From NCBI GenBank assembly GCA_037045535.1, contig JBAOHI010000073.1, positions 558,001 through 622,000 on the forward strand: DNA of 64,000 nt, in the 5' to 3' direction. Below the pieces are notes generated by a model. That model saw nothing but the letters and a program-made list of their open reading frames with translations. It did not search any database and had not been told where the DNA came from. This DNA is from Competibacter_A sp037045535 (GTDB lineage: Bacteria; Pseudomonadota; Gammaproteobacteria; Competibacterales; Competibacteraceae). Below are positions 27,386 to 35,646 of the stretch, piece after piece; position 1 is the stretch's first letter, and each line of letters begins with the position of its first letter. The position numbers and the translations under genes are program-made.

Positions 27386-27889
27386 ATGGCGCAACCCTAT
27401 GTCGGCGAGATTCGGATGTTCGCGGGAAATTTCGCCCCCGCCGGTTGGATGTTCTGCGAGGGCCAACTGTTGCCCATTTCGGAGAACGAGACGCTGTTCA
27501 ATCTCATCGGAACAACCTACGGTGGCGACGGCCAATCGACTTTCGCACTGCCTGATCTACGCGGTCGAATCCCGGTGCACCAAGGCAGCGGCTTCATTCT
27601 GGCCGAAACCGGCGGCGCGGAAACGATCACCCTCACCGTGCAGCAGATCCCGGCCCACAGCCATCCCCTGCTCGCCAGCACTACGGTGGCGAACGACTCG
27701 GCTCCCGCGCAGAACGTCTTGGCGCAGACTGGCACTTTTGACGGCTACCAGAGCAACCCGCCTAGCATTGCGATGGCTGCGCAGTCGATCGGCGCGGTCG
27801 GCGGCAGTCAGCCGCACGACAACTTCCAGCCGTACCTCTGCATCGACTTCATCATTTCCCTTTTCGGGATTTTCCCGAGCCCAACCTGA
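27386..27889 (+). CDS. Phage tail collar domain protein 2
   Basis: A 167-residue paralogue of the preceding gene. It shares FAPAGWMFCEGQLLPISENE, LFNLIGTTYGGDGQSTFALP, LRGRIPVHQGSG, the HxH site IPAHSHPL and the C-terminal block DNFQPYLCIDFIISLFGIF. Sequence divergence from copy 1 is clear (roughly half of the positions differ by eye), so the duplication is old. It was kept as a set rather than recently copied. It lies 12 bp after copy 1 and 15 bp before copy 3, in an apparent operon. Confidence 0.88.
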   Translation: MAQPYVGEIRMFAGNFAPAGWMFCEGQLLPISENETLFNLIGTTYGGDGQSTFALPDLRGRIPVHQGSGFILAETGGAETITLTVQQIPAHSHPLLASTTVANDSAPAQNVLAQTGTFDGYQSNPPSIAMAAQSIGAVGGSQPHDNFQPYLCIDFIISLFGIFPSPT

Positions 27890-27904
27890 TCGGAGATATC
27901 AATC

Positions 27905-28429
27905 ATGGCTGATCCTTTCGTTGCTGAAATTCGGATTTTTCCGTTCAATTTCGCGCCCAAGGGTTGGGCGTGGTGTGACGGGCAACTGTTGCCGCTATCA
28001 CAAAATACCGCACTGTTTTCACTGCTGGGAACGACCTACGGGGGGAATGGAAAATCCAACTTTGCATTGCCCGATCTGCAAGGCCGTGCGCCGATGCATC
28101 CGGGGCAGGGACCAGGTCTTTCGCTGCACGATCTTGGCGAGACTGGCGGCTCTGAAACCGTTAGCTTGCTTGAATCAGAGATTCCGTCTCATGCACATGC
28201 ACTCATGGCGCAAGGAGTAGTTGCGGACAGCAATGTCCCGGTCGATAACTCGGTTGCGCGAGTCACCGGCGCAACGCCGTACTTGCCGCCTGCCGGTGCG
28301 CCGCTCGTGTCGATGTCCGGTAAGGCCCTCGCCCCAGCCGGTGGCGACCAGCCGCACAACAACATGCAGCCGTACCTGACCTTCTACTTCTGCATCGCGT
28401 TGCAGGGCGTGTTTCCGCCTCGCGGCTAG
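27905..28429 (+). CDS. Phage tail collar domain protein 3
   Basis: The third paralogue, 174 residues. It has FAPKGWAWCDGQLLPLSQNT, LFSLLGTTYGGNGKSNFALP, LQGRAPMHPG, a few extra residues after it (GPGLSLHDLGETGG), the HxH site IPSHAHAL and the end NNMQPYLTFYFCIALQGVF. It is closer to copy 1 than to copy 2 in the C-terminal block. No leader peptide is visible. Together the three may build a hetero-oligomeric fibre or a set of surface-binding tips, but this is inference. Confidence 0.88.
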   Translation: MADPFVAEIRIFPFNFAPKGWAWCDGQLLPLSQNTALFSLLGTTYGGNGKSNFALPDLQGRAPMHPGQGPGLSLHDLGETGGSETVSLLESEIPSHAHALMAQGVVADSNVPVDNSVARVTGATPYLPPAGAPLVSMSGKALAPAGGDQPHNNMQPYLTFYFCIALQGVFPPRG

Positions 28430-28453
28430 ACCAATCCCGCTGAGAAAGTTTCG

Positions 28454-28891
28454 GTGAACAGACGAAATTTTATAAAAAATACAATACCCTGGTTTATGGT
28501 AACCCTTGGCGGTTGGGGGTCGGTCGGAATGACCGCCCGCTCGGCGCCCAAGACGCCGTCATCCGGCCCGAAATCCTTGCCGCCGCTCGGCGAAACGTTC
28601 AGCTACGACAACTTCAAGGCCCACATCGGCGAGACGTTCTACGTCTACGGCGGCAAGGGTTTGCGCAACGTCGTCAACCTCAAACTGGTCGCGGTGGAAA
28701 ATCTTCGTCGCGATAAGAATACCGAGCAGTTCGCGGTGCGCTTTAGCGGTCCCGTCGAGGAACCCATCCCCGGCGGGGTGTACCACTTCCAACACTCCGC
28801 TTCCGGTGAATTCGATCTGTTGATCGCCCCTGCCTCGTCCGATGGCAAAGGCCGATATTACCGGGCCGACTTCAATCTGTTGTTGCCCTGA
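28454..28891 (+). CDS. Tat-exported DUF6916-like protein
   Basis: A 145-residue protein starting with GTG. The N-terminus NRRNFIKNTIPWFMVTLGGW carries a twin-arginine signal (RRNFIK) and a hydrophobic core, so export as a folded protein is likely. The mature part (LPPLGETFSYDNFKAHIGETF to YYRADFNLLLP) matches the pattern of the leaderless protein encoded on the opposite strand at 29387-29680: an xxxFxxxIGxxFxV start, a middle with LKLxxV, a phrase like FAVRFSGPVEEPIPGGVYHF and a final Tyr-x-Ala-x-Phe. I associate this with DUF6916, from memory of the family. It is coupled to the next gene by a TGATG overlap. Confidence 0.65.
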   Translation: MNRRNFIKNTIPWFMVTLGGWGSVGMTARSAPKTPSSGPKSLPPLGETFSYDNFKAHIGETFYVYGGKGLRNVVNLKLVAVENLRRDKNTEQFAVRFSGPVEEPIPGGVYHFQHSASGEFDLLIAPASSDGKGRYYRADFNLLLP

Positions 28892-29394
28892 TGCCGGCTC
28901 TGGCACCGACTTTGCGGACGATTCGGGACGAAGACCGCGACTTTCTCTTTCGCGTCTACGCCAGCACCCGCGCCGAAGAACTCGCCCTCACCGACTGGGA
29001 CGAGACGCAAAAACAGGCGTTTCTCGCTCAGCAGTTCGAGGCACAGCACCACCATTACCAAACTCACTATCAAGGAGCGCGGTTCGATCTCATCCTGCTG
29101 GATGGCGAACCGGTCGGCCGGCTGTACGTGGCCCGCTGGAAAGAGGAGATTCGCATCATGGACATCGCGTTGCTGCCCGCGTTTCGCAATCGGGCCGTCG
29201 GCGGCGGCCTGTTGCGCGATCTACTGGAAGAAGCCGCCGCCACGAACCGACGCCTGACCATCCACGTCGAGCGTTACAATCCAGCGCTACGGCTTTACCG
29301 GCGCCTGGGCTTCGAACCGGTCGGCGAAACCGGCGTCTATCTCCTGCTTGCGGTGGAACCGCCGCCCGACCGGTCAACCGGCGCGCTCAGGTGA
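28891..29394 (+). CDS. GNAT family N-acetyltransferase
   Basis: A 167-residue acyltransferase with the GNAT fold. Motif A is in IMDIALLPAFRNRAVGGGLL, where the pyrophosphate-binding loop R-x-x-x-x-G-x-G appears as RNRAVGGG. Motif B follows as LRLYRRLGFEPVGETGVYL. It starts on the stop codon of the DUF6916-like gene, which implies translational coupling. Its 3' end overlaps the convergent second DUF6916-like gene by 8 bp. The substrate is unknown. Acting on one of the operon products is an inference from position only. Confidence 0.85.
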   Translation: MPALAPTLRTIRDEDRDFLFRVYASTRAEELALTDWDETQKQAFLAQQFEAQHHHYQTHYQGARFDLILLDGEPVGRLYVARWKEEIRIMDIALLPAFRNRAVGGGLLRDLLEEAAATNRRLTIHVERYNPALRLYRRLGFEPVGETGVYLLLAVEPPPDRSTGALR

Positions 29395-29680
29395 AAATCG
29401 CCTCGTAACGCATGGCTTGGCCTTGCGGGCCGAGCGGCACCAGAAAAATCCCCAACTCCCCCATCGATTCGTTTTGCAGCGGGTAAGTAGCTTGCGGCAG
29501 CAACGGCGTTAGCGGGCCGGCGAACAGCAGCGAATACGGTTGCCGGCGGTAACCGCTTTCGGCGCCCAGCGGCGTAGCAGAGGTCAGTTTGAGGTCGATT
29601 TCGGTTTCCTGATCGAGCCGAACGCGAAAGCTCTGCCCTACGCATTCGCGCCAATGATCCAAAGTGAGGGTGTCCAGCAT
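29387..29680 (-). CDS. Leaderless DUF6916-like protein
   Basis: A 97-residue cytoplasmic-looking protein beginning MLDTLTLDHWRECVGQSFRV, with AAGGA about 8 bases upstream of the ATG at 29680. It shares the layout of the Tat-exported protein at 28454: an N-terminal helix ending in GQSFRV, then DLKLTSATPLG, then YSLLFAGPLTPLLPQATYPL and a C-terminal MRYEAIF. So one paralogue of the pair is exported and the other is not. It converges on the GNAT gene with an 8-bp overlap and diverges from galU. Confidence 0.65.
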   Translation of the reverse strand: MLDTLTLDHWRECVGQSFRVRLDQETEIDLKLTSATPLGAESGYRRQPYSLLFAGPLTPLLPQATYPLQNESMGELGIFLVPLGPQGQAMRYEAIFT

Positions 29681-29898
29681 CGTTTTGATCCTTGCAAGCG
29701 TGATCGATTTGCGTCTTTTATAGAAGGTGCGGTGCCGAGCGTCCAACTTCTCTGCTCGGTCGGCGGCGAAGGCAGCTCTGCGTCCGGGTTAAGTCCCGCT
29801 CCGATGGGGTTTCCCGCTTGTTCGGCCAAGCGCGATGCCGGACAATGCGACGCCATCCGCAATCCAATGAGACACCCAATAAAAGGGAGCATACAAGA

Positions 29899-30813
29899 GT
29901 GAAACGGCAAGTACGCAAAGCGGTATTCCCCGTGGCTGGGCTCGGAACCCGATTCCTGCCGGCAACCAAGGCCAGCCCCAAGGAAATGTTGCCCATCGTC
30001 GATAAGCCTCTGATCCAATACGGGGTCGAGGAAGCGGTGGCAGCCGGCGTCGATACGCTGGTCTTCATCATCGGCCGCACCAAAAACGCTATCGCCGACC
30101 ACTTCGACAAGGCCTACGAACTGGAAGCCGAACTGGAGATGCGCGGCAAGACCGACCTGTTAGAGGTGGTGCGCAGCATCGTTCCGCCCGGCGTGGAGTG
30201 CGTCTACGTGCGCCAAGCCGAGGCACTCGGGCTAGGCCATGCCGTGCTGTGCGCTCGGCCGGTGGTCGGGAACGAACCGTTCGCGGTTATCCTGGCCGAC
30301 GATTTGATCGAGGAAGACGGCCAGGAAGGCGGAGCGCTGAGCCAGATGACTCGCCATTTCAACAAATATCAGTGCTCGATTCTGGGCGTGGAACGCGTCC
30401 CCAAGGAAGAGACCCACAAGTACGGCATCGTCCATCCGCTACCGTTCGCCACGCGGATCAGTAACGTCGATAGTATCGTCGAAAAACCGAAGCCGGAAAA
30501 TGCGCCTTCCAATCTGGCGGTGGTGGGCCGCTACATCCTGACCCCGCGCATCTTCGATTTGCTACAAACCATCCCGCGCGGAGCAGGCAACGAAATTCAG
30601 CTGACCGACGGCATCGCTGCCCTGCTGGGCGAGGAGCAAGTACTGGCCTACGAATTCTCGGGCCGGCGTCACGACTGCGGTAGCAAGTTGGGCTATCTGA
30701 TCGCGACCGTGGAGTATGGCACGCGTCATCCCGAACTGGGCGAACGATTCCAGGCCTATCTGCGGGCGAACGCGCACCGACTCGACGCGTCCGCCCCAGT
30801 CGCCGATGAGTAA
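29899..30813 (+). CDS. galU: UTP-glucose-1-phosphate uridylyltransferase GalU
   Basis: A 304-residue cytoplasmic enzyme that makes UDP-glucose for envelope polysaccharides. The nucleotide-binding N-terminus is VRKAVFPVAGLGTRFLPATK, followed by KEMLPIVDKPLIQYGVEEA. The catalytic segment is PFAVILADDLI and sugar-site residues are in NEIQLTDGIAAL. The GTG at 29899 is taken because GGGAG lies 10 bases upstream and the product then begins like the family. The following genes (ackA, glmS, rfb) extend a sugar-precursor theme. Confidence 0.94.
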   Translation: MKRQVRKAVFPVAGLGTRFLPATKASPKEMLPIVDKPLIQYGVEEAVAAGVDTLVFIIGRTKNAIADHFDKAYELEAELEMRGKTDLLEVVRSIVPPGVECVYVRQAEALGLGHAVLCARPVVGNEPFAVILADDLIEEDGQEGGALSQMTRHFNKYQCSILGVERVPKEETHKYGIVHPLPFATRISNVDSIVEKPKPENAPSNLAVVGRYILTPRIFDLLQTIPRGAGNEIQLTDGIAALLGEEQVLAYEFSGRRHDCGSKLGYLIATVEYGTRHPELGERFQAYLRANAHRLDASAPVADE

Positions 30814-30895
30814 CCTCGCGGTACCCCACTAAACGGCGGACGCTATCGAACTCCGTCCATTCCGCCAGTCCTGATAGACGATGAGGAGTAACGTG

Positions 30896-32168
30896 ATGTC
30901 GCAAGGTTTGCTGGTGATCAATGCCGGCTCGTCGAGCATCAAATTCTCGGTATTCGCCTTGCCAGCGGACGGCGGCGATCTGGCGTTGGTCTGTCGGGGT
31001 TTGCAGGAGAACATCGGCGAGGAAAACCCACACTTTAAAGCCTTCGATCATGACGGGCGGGTGTTGACCGACGTCCGACCAACACCGCCGACCGGAGGCC
31101 ATTACCGAAAACAGGGACCGGACCACCGCCGGCGGGCCAACGATAACCAACCATCGCTGGCGGATGGCGAGGTTTACGACCATCAAGCGGCGTTGCGCGA
31201 TCTGCTGGGCTGGCTCGGAAAAATGCCTAACCTGCCCGAGGTAATCGCAGCCGGCCATCGGGTGGTGCACGGCGGCAAGGAGTTCAGCGACCCGCAGCGG
31301 TTGACGCCAGAAATCATGACGCGTCTAGAAACGTTCATACCGCTGGCGCCGCTGCATCAGCCGCACAATCTGGCCGGTATCCGCGCCTTGACCGCCGTGC
31401 GGCCGGACTTGCCGCAAGTCAGTTGTTTCGACACGGCTTTCCATCACGGTCAACCGGAATTGGCACGCTTGTTCGCCTTGCCATTGGTTTACCGTAGGGA
31501 AGGCGTACAGCGTTACGGCTTTCATGGCCTGTCTTACGAATACATTGCCGGCGCGCTGGCCGAAGTCGTGGGCACGTCGAGCCACAGGCCGGGTCGTGGT
31601 CGCTCATCTGGGCAACGGCGCCAGTATGTGCGCCATGCGTGACGGTCGGAGCATGGCCAGTACCATGGGCTTCACTGCTGTGGAGGGCTTGCCGATGGGT
31701 ACCCGCAGCGGTTCGTTGGACCCCGGCGTGCTGCTCTATCTGATCGAGCAACACGGCATGGGCGCCCGAGATTTGAACAATCTGCTCTACAAACAGTCTG
31801 GTCTACTGGGTTTGTCGGGTGTCAGTAACGACATGCGCGAACTCTTGGCGAGCAGCGACCCCAATGCCAAGCTGGCGGTCGATTACTTCACCTATCGGAT
31901 CACCCGCGAACTCGGTTCGCTGGCGGCGGCGCTGGGCGGGTTGGACGCGCTGGTGTTCACCGGCGGCATCGGCGAGCATGCGGCGGCGGTGCGCGAGCAG
32001 GTCTGCGCCCGATCAGCTTGGCTGGGCATCGAATTGGACGCTGCCGCCAACACCGAGCATCGCAGCCGGATCAGCTCGCCTGCTAGCCGGGTGGCGGTGT
32101 GGGTGCTACCCACCAACGAAGAGCTGGTCATTGCTCGCCATACTCGAAAACTCGTGCAGGAACATTGA
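30896..32168 (+). CDS. ackA: Acetate kinase, frameshifted
   Basis: Interconverts acetate plus ATP with acetyl phosphate. The start MSQGLLVINAGSSSIKFSVF has GAGGAG 7 bases upstream. Further signatures are AAGHRVVHGGKEFSDP, DTAFHHGQPELARLFALPL and YGFHGLSYEYIAGALAEVV. After this the frame is lost, and RVVVAHLGNGASMCAMRDGR continues in the next frame to the stop at 32168. One extra base lies at about 31571-31581. The joined protein has about 424 residues. A charged stretch after GRVLTDV (about residues 62-92) is longer than I expect for the family. pta is not in the window. Confidence 0.85.
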
Positions 32169-32315
32169 GTTAATTGCCTTGCATGTGCGTTTTTTCCACT
32201 GGGGAGAGGCGCTGTGGAAAAGAGAATCGCTTGTTCCCCGACCGATAAGCCGCTAATCTGAATACCAGATTGGCTTGGGTATTTTCCTAAATTAAAGACC
32301 GGGTTGGAAATCGCC

Positions 32316-34154
32316 ATGTGTGGAATTGTGGGCGCCATCGCCGAACGCAACATCACGCCCATCCTGCTCGAAGGATTGCGGCGGTTGGAATACCGTGGCT
32401 ACGATTCGGCCGGCATCGTAACCGTGGATAGCCGCGACGACCGGCTGCATCGGGTGCGCACGGTCGGCAAGGTTCAGGCGTTGACGGATCGCTTGCAGCA
32501 AGAACCGGTACGCGGGCCGCTCGGTCTCGCCCACACCCGCTGGGCCACCCACGGCGAACCCTCCGAACGCAATGCGCATCCGCATGTCAGCGGCGAGTCG
32601 GTGGCGGTGGTGCACAACGGCATCATCGAGAACTACCAAGAGCTCAAGGCGAAACTGATCGCCGCCGGCTATCAATTTACGTCCGACACCGACACCGAAG
32701 TGGTCGCCCACTTGATCGACCGGCACCTGCGGGAAAACGGCGGCGATTTGCTGGCAGCCGTGCGTCAGAGCGTCGCCCAGTTGACCGGTGCCTACAGCCT
32801 GGGCGTGATCTGCCGCGAGGATCCGAATCGGATGATCGCGGCTCGTGCCGGCAGTCCGCTGGTGCTGGGCGTCGGTATCGAGGAGCATTTTATTGCCTCG
32901 GACGTGTTCGCGCTGGCGCCGGTGACGCAGAGCTTCGTGTTTCTGGAAGAAGGTGATGTCGCCGAGGTCCAGCGGGAACGCTTCACCATTTACGACCGGA
33001 CAGGACAGACGGTCGAGCGGCCATTGTCCTATTCCGGCCAGATGGGCAGTGCGGCCAGCAAGAGCGGCTATCGCCACTTCATGTTGAAGGAAATCTTCGA
33101 GCAACCGGCCGTCGTCGCCGAAACCCTGGAAGGTCGCGTCCATCAAGGCCGGTTGTTGGAAGACAGCTTCGGGGCGGAAGCGGGCCAATTGTTCGGGCAA
33201 GTGCAAGGTGTCCACATCGTTGCTTGCGGCACCAGTTATCATGCCGGTTTGGTCGCCCGCTACTGGCTGGAAAATCTAGGTGTACCCTGCACGGTCGAGG
33301 TCGCTAGCGAATATCGCTATCGCCACGGCGTGACACCGCCCGGCACCCTGTTCGTCAGCATTTCGCAGTCGGGGGAAACCGCCGATACCCTGGCTGCGTT
33401 GCGCACGGCCAAGGAACGCAATTATGTATCGACGCTAACCATTTGCAATGTCGCTGAAAGTTCGCTGGTACGCGAATCGGCCTTGACACTGTTGACTCGG
33501 GCTGGCCGGGAAATCGGCGTGGCGTCTACCAAAGCCTTCACTACCCAGTTGGTGGCTTTGCGGTTGTTGGCGCTGATGCTGGGTCGGCGACGCGGCTTGA
33601 GCGAAGGTGATGTGGCGGCACTGGCGCGGGATTTAGAGTTGCTACCCCGCGCCTTGGAAAAGGCGCTGTCCTTGAACGACGCCATTGAAAAACTGGCCGA
33701 GTCGTTCGCTGAAAAACATCATGCTTTGTTTCTGGGGCGCGGTACCCAGTACCCGATCGCTATGGAAGGAGCGCTCAAGCTCAAGGAAATTTCCTATATT
33801 CACGCCGAAGCGTATCCGGCGGGCGAGCTCAAGCATGGGCCGCTGGCACTGGTGGACGCCGACATGCCGGTGGTCTGCGTGCTACCTAAAGACGGTTTGC
33901 TGGAGAAAGTCCTTTCCAATCTTCAGGAGGTTCGGGCACGCGGCGGCGAATTGTTCTTGTTCGCGGACAGCGAAGTGGATACCCATCTCAGCGGCGTCAG
34001 CACCCATGTCCTGTCGCTGGGTACAGTACCGGAATCCATCGCGCCCATTGTGTTCACCATACCGCTGCAATTGCTGGCTTACCACGTCGCCATCCTCAAG
34101 GGTACCGACGTGGATCAGCCGCGAAACTTGGCCAAGTCGGTCACGGTAGAGTAG
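32316..34154 (+). CDS. glmS: Glutamine-fructose-6-phosphate aminotransferase GlmS
   Basis: A 612-residue cytoplasmic enzyme that makes glucosamine-6-phosphate, the first step to UDP-GlcNAc. The ATG at 32316 puts the catalytic nucleophile at Cys2 (MCGIVGAIAE), as required for the N-terminal glutaminase domain. THGEPSERNAHPH and VVHNGIIENYQEL follow. Two SIS isomerase domains come next (HIVACGTSYHAGLVARYWLE; SQSGETADTLAALR) and the C-terminus LPRNLAKSVTVE appears here as QPRNLAKSVTVE. No glmS ribozyme was seen upstream. Confidence 0.96.
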   Translation: MCGIVGAIAERNITPILLEGLRRLEYRGYDSAGIVTVDSRDDRLHRVRTVGKVQALTDRLQQEPVRGPLGLAHTRWATHGEPSERNAHPHVSGESVAVVHNGIIENYQELKAKLIAAGYQFTSDTDTEVVAHLIDRHLRENGGDLLAAVRQSVAQLTGAYSLGVICREDPNRMIAARAGSPLVLGVGIEEHFIASDVFALAPVTQSFVFLEEGDVAEVQRERFTIYDRTGQTVERPLSYSGQMGSAASKSGYRHFMLKEIFEQPAVVAETLEGRVHQGRLLEDSFGAEAGQLFGQVQGVHIVACGTSYHAGLVARYWLENLGVPCTVEVASEYRYRHGVTPPGTLFVSISQSGETADTLAALRTAKERNYVSTLTICNVAESSLVRESALTLLTRAGREIGVASTKAFTTQLVALRLLALMLGRRRGLSEGDVAALARDLELLPRALEKALSLNDAIEKLAESFAEKHHALFLGRGTQYPIAMEGALKLKEISYIHAEAYPAGELKHGPLALVDADMPVVCVLPKDGLLEKVLSNLQEVRARGGELFLFADSEVDTHLSGVSTHVLSLGTVPESIAPIVFTIPLQLLAYHVAILKGTDVDQPRNLAKSVTVE

Positions 34155-34204
34155 GACGCGCACCCCGCTTTTTCTTCAACCCCATACCACGATACAGAAA
34201 ACGA

Positions 34205-35089
34205 ATGGCCTACAAAGGCATCATTCTCGCCGGCGGTTCCGGCACCCGCTTGCACCCGCTGACAGTTTCGGTCAGCAAGCAGCTCATGCCGATCTACGAC
34301 AAGCCGATGATCTATTACCCGGTCGCCACCTTGATGCTGGCGGCAATTCGAGACATCCTCATCATCACCACGCCTCGCGATCAGGAGGCGTATCAGACCT
34401 TGCTGGGTGACGGCAGTCGGTGGGGTATAAACTTCCAGTACGCGGTCCAGCCAAGCCCAGACGGATTGGCGCAAGCGTTTCTGATCGGCGAAAACTTCAT
34501 CGGCGCCGATCCGGCTTGCCTGATTCTCGGCGACAACATTTATTATGGTCAGGGCTTGTCGGCGGTACTGCGCCGGGCCGCCACCCGTGAACGAGGCGCG
34601 ACCGTGTTCGGCTATTACGTGCGCGATCCGGAACGTTACGGCGTGGTCAGCTTCGACGATCAGGGCCGGGCGAAGGATATCGAAGAAAAACCGAAAGCGC
34701 CAAAATCCCACTACGCCGTGACCGGCCTGTACTTTTACGACAACGACGTGGTGAACGTCGCCAAAAACATCCGTCCATCGGCGCGCGGTGAGCTGGAAAT
34801 TACCGACGTTAACCGGGTCTATCTGGAACGTGGCGAATTGAATGTCGAGCTGCTGGGGCGCGGCTACGCTTGGTTGGATACCGGCACCCACGAGTCGCTG
34901 TTGGCCGCCGCCCATTTCGTGCAGGTGGTGGAACAACGGCAGGGTTTGAAGGTCGCTTGTCCCGAGGAAGTGGCTTGGCGAATGGGTTTCATCGACGACG
35001 ACCAACTGGCGCGGCTGGCGGAACCGCTGGCCAAAAGCGGTTATGGTCAATACCTGATGGAACTGCTGGAGCGGAGAATCGCCCAATGA
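34205..35089 (+). CDS. rfbA: Glucose-1-phosphate thymidylyltransferase RfbA
   Basis: A 294-residue enzyme that makes dTDP-glucose, the first step of dTDP-L-rhamnose synthesis. The signature GIILAGGSGTRLHPLT is followed by SKQLMPIYDKPMIYYP. LILGDNIYYGQGL and YAWLDTGTHESLL are also typical. The family length is about 290. The stop overlaps the rfbC start by four bases (ATGA). Confidence 0.96.
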   Translation: MAYKGIILAGGSGTRLHPLTVSVSKQLMPIYDKPMIYYPVATLMLAAIRDILIITTPRDQEAYQTLLGDGSRWGINFQYAVQPSPDGLAQAFLIGENFIGADPACLILGDNIYYGQGLSAVLRRAATRERGATVFGYYVRDPERYGVVSFDDQGRAKDIEEKPKAPKSHYAVTGLYFYDNDVVNVAKNIRPSARGELEITDVNRVYLERGELNVELLGRGYAWLDTGTHESLLAAAHFVQVVEQRQGLKVACPEEVAWRMGFIDDDQLARLAEPLAKSGYGQYLMELLERRIAQ

Positions 35090-35643
35090 AGGTCATCCCG
35101 ACAGGATTGCCTGGCGTGCTGCTGCTGGAACCGAAAGTGTTCGGCGATGCGCGCGGCTTTTTCATGGAAACGTGGCAGGCGGCACGCTACCACGAGGCCG
35201 GTATGCCGGAGCGTTTCGTCCAGGATAACCATTCCCGGTCGCGGCGCGGCGTGTTGCGCGGTTTGCATTATCAGATGATCCAACCCCAAGGCAAGCTGGT
35301 AGGAGTGTTGCGGGGTGCGGTGTTCGACGTGGCGGTGGACATCCGGCGCGGTTCGCCGACTTTCGGGCGCTGGTACGGCTGCGTGCTGGACGATGCGGAC
35401 CATCGCCAGTTATATATTCCGCCTGGATTTGCGCACGGATTCTGCGTGTTGTCGGAGGAAGCGGACTTCTTTTATAAATGTACCGACTACTACCATCCGG
35501 TTTCGGAATGTGGCGTCGCCTGGGACGACCCGACCATCGGCATCGACTGGCCGCTGCGGGACGTAGCCTTATCGGCCAAGGATCGAGAGAATCCGCGATT
35601 GGCCGAGCAGTCTCCCGATAAGCTGCCAGTTTACGAGGGCTGA
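35086..35643 (+). CDS. rfbC: dTDP-4-dehydrorhamnose 3,5-epimerase RfbC
   Basis: A 185-residue cupin-fold epimerase. VFGDARGFFMETW, the His of FVQDNHSRSRRGVLRGLHYQ, the Asp of AVFDVAVDIRRGSPTFG and the Tyr region YIPPGFAHGFCVLSE are the active-site marks. The start at 35086 overlaps the rfbA stop. The longer open frame upstream lies inside rfbA and is not used. Confidence 0.95.
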   Translation: MKVIPTGLPGVLLLEPKVFGDARGFFMETWQAARYHEAGMPERFVQDNHSRSRRGVLRGLHYQMIQPQGKLVGVLRGAVFDVAVDIRRGSPTFGRWYGCVLDDADHRQLYIPPGFAHGFCVLSEEADFFYKCTDYYHPVSECGVAWDDPTIGIDWPLRDVALSAKDRENPRLAEQSPDKLPVYEG

Positions 35644-35646
35644 ACC

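Noticed and set aside
26873..28429. Collar genes as part of a prophage or tailocin
   Set aside because: No capsid, terminase, sheath, tube, baseplate, lysis, integrase or attachment site is seen within the window. The flanks are surface-protein and housekeeping genes.
32169..32315. glmS ribozyme upstream of glmS
   Set aside because: The 147-base leader shows none of the ribozyme core elements, and the ribozyme is mainly known from Gram-positive bacteria.
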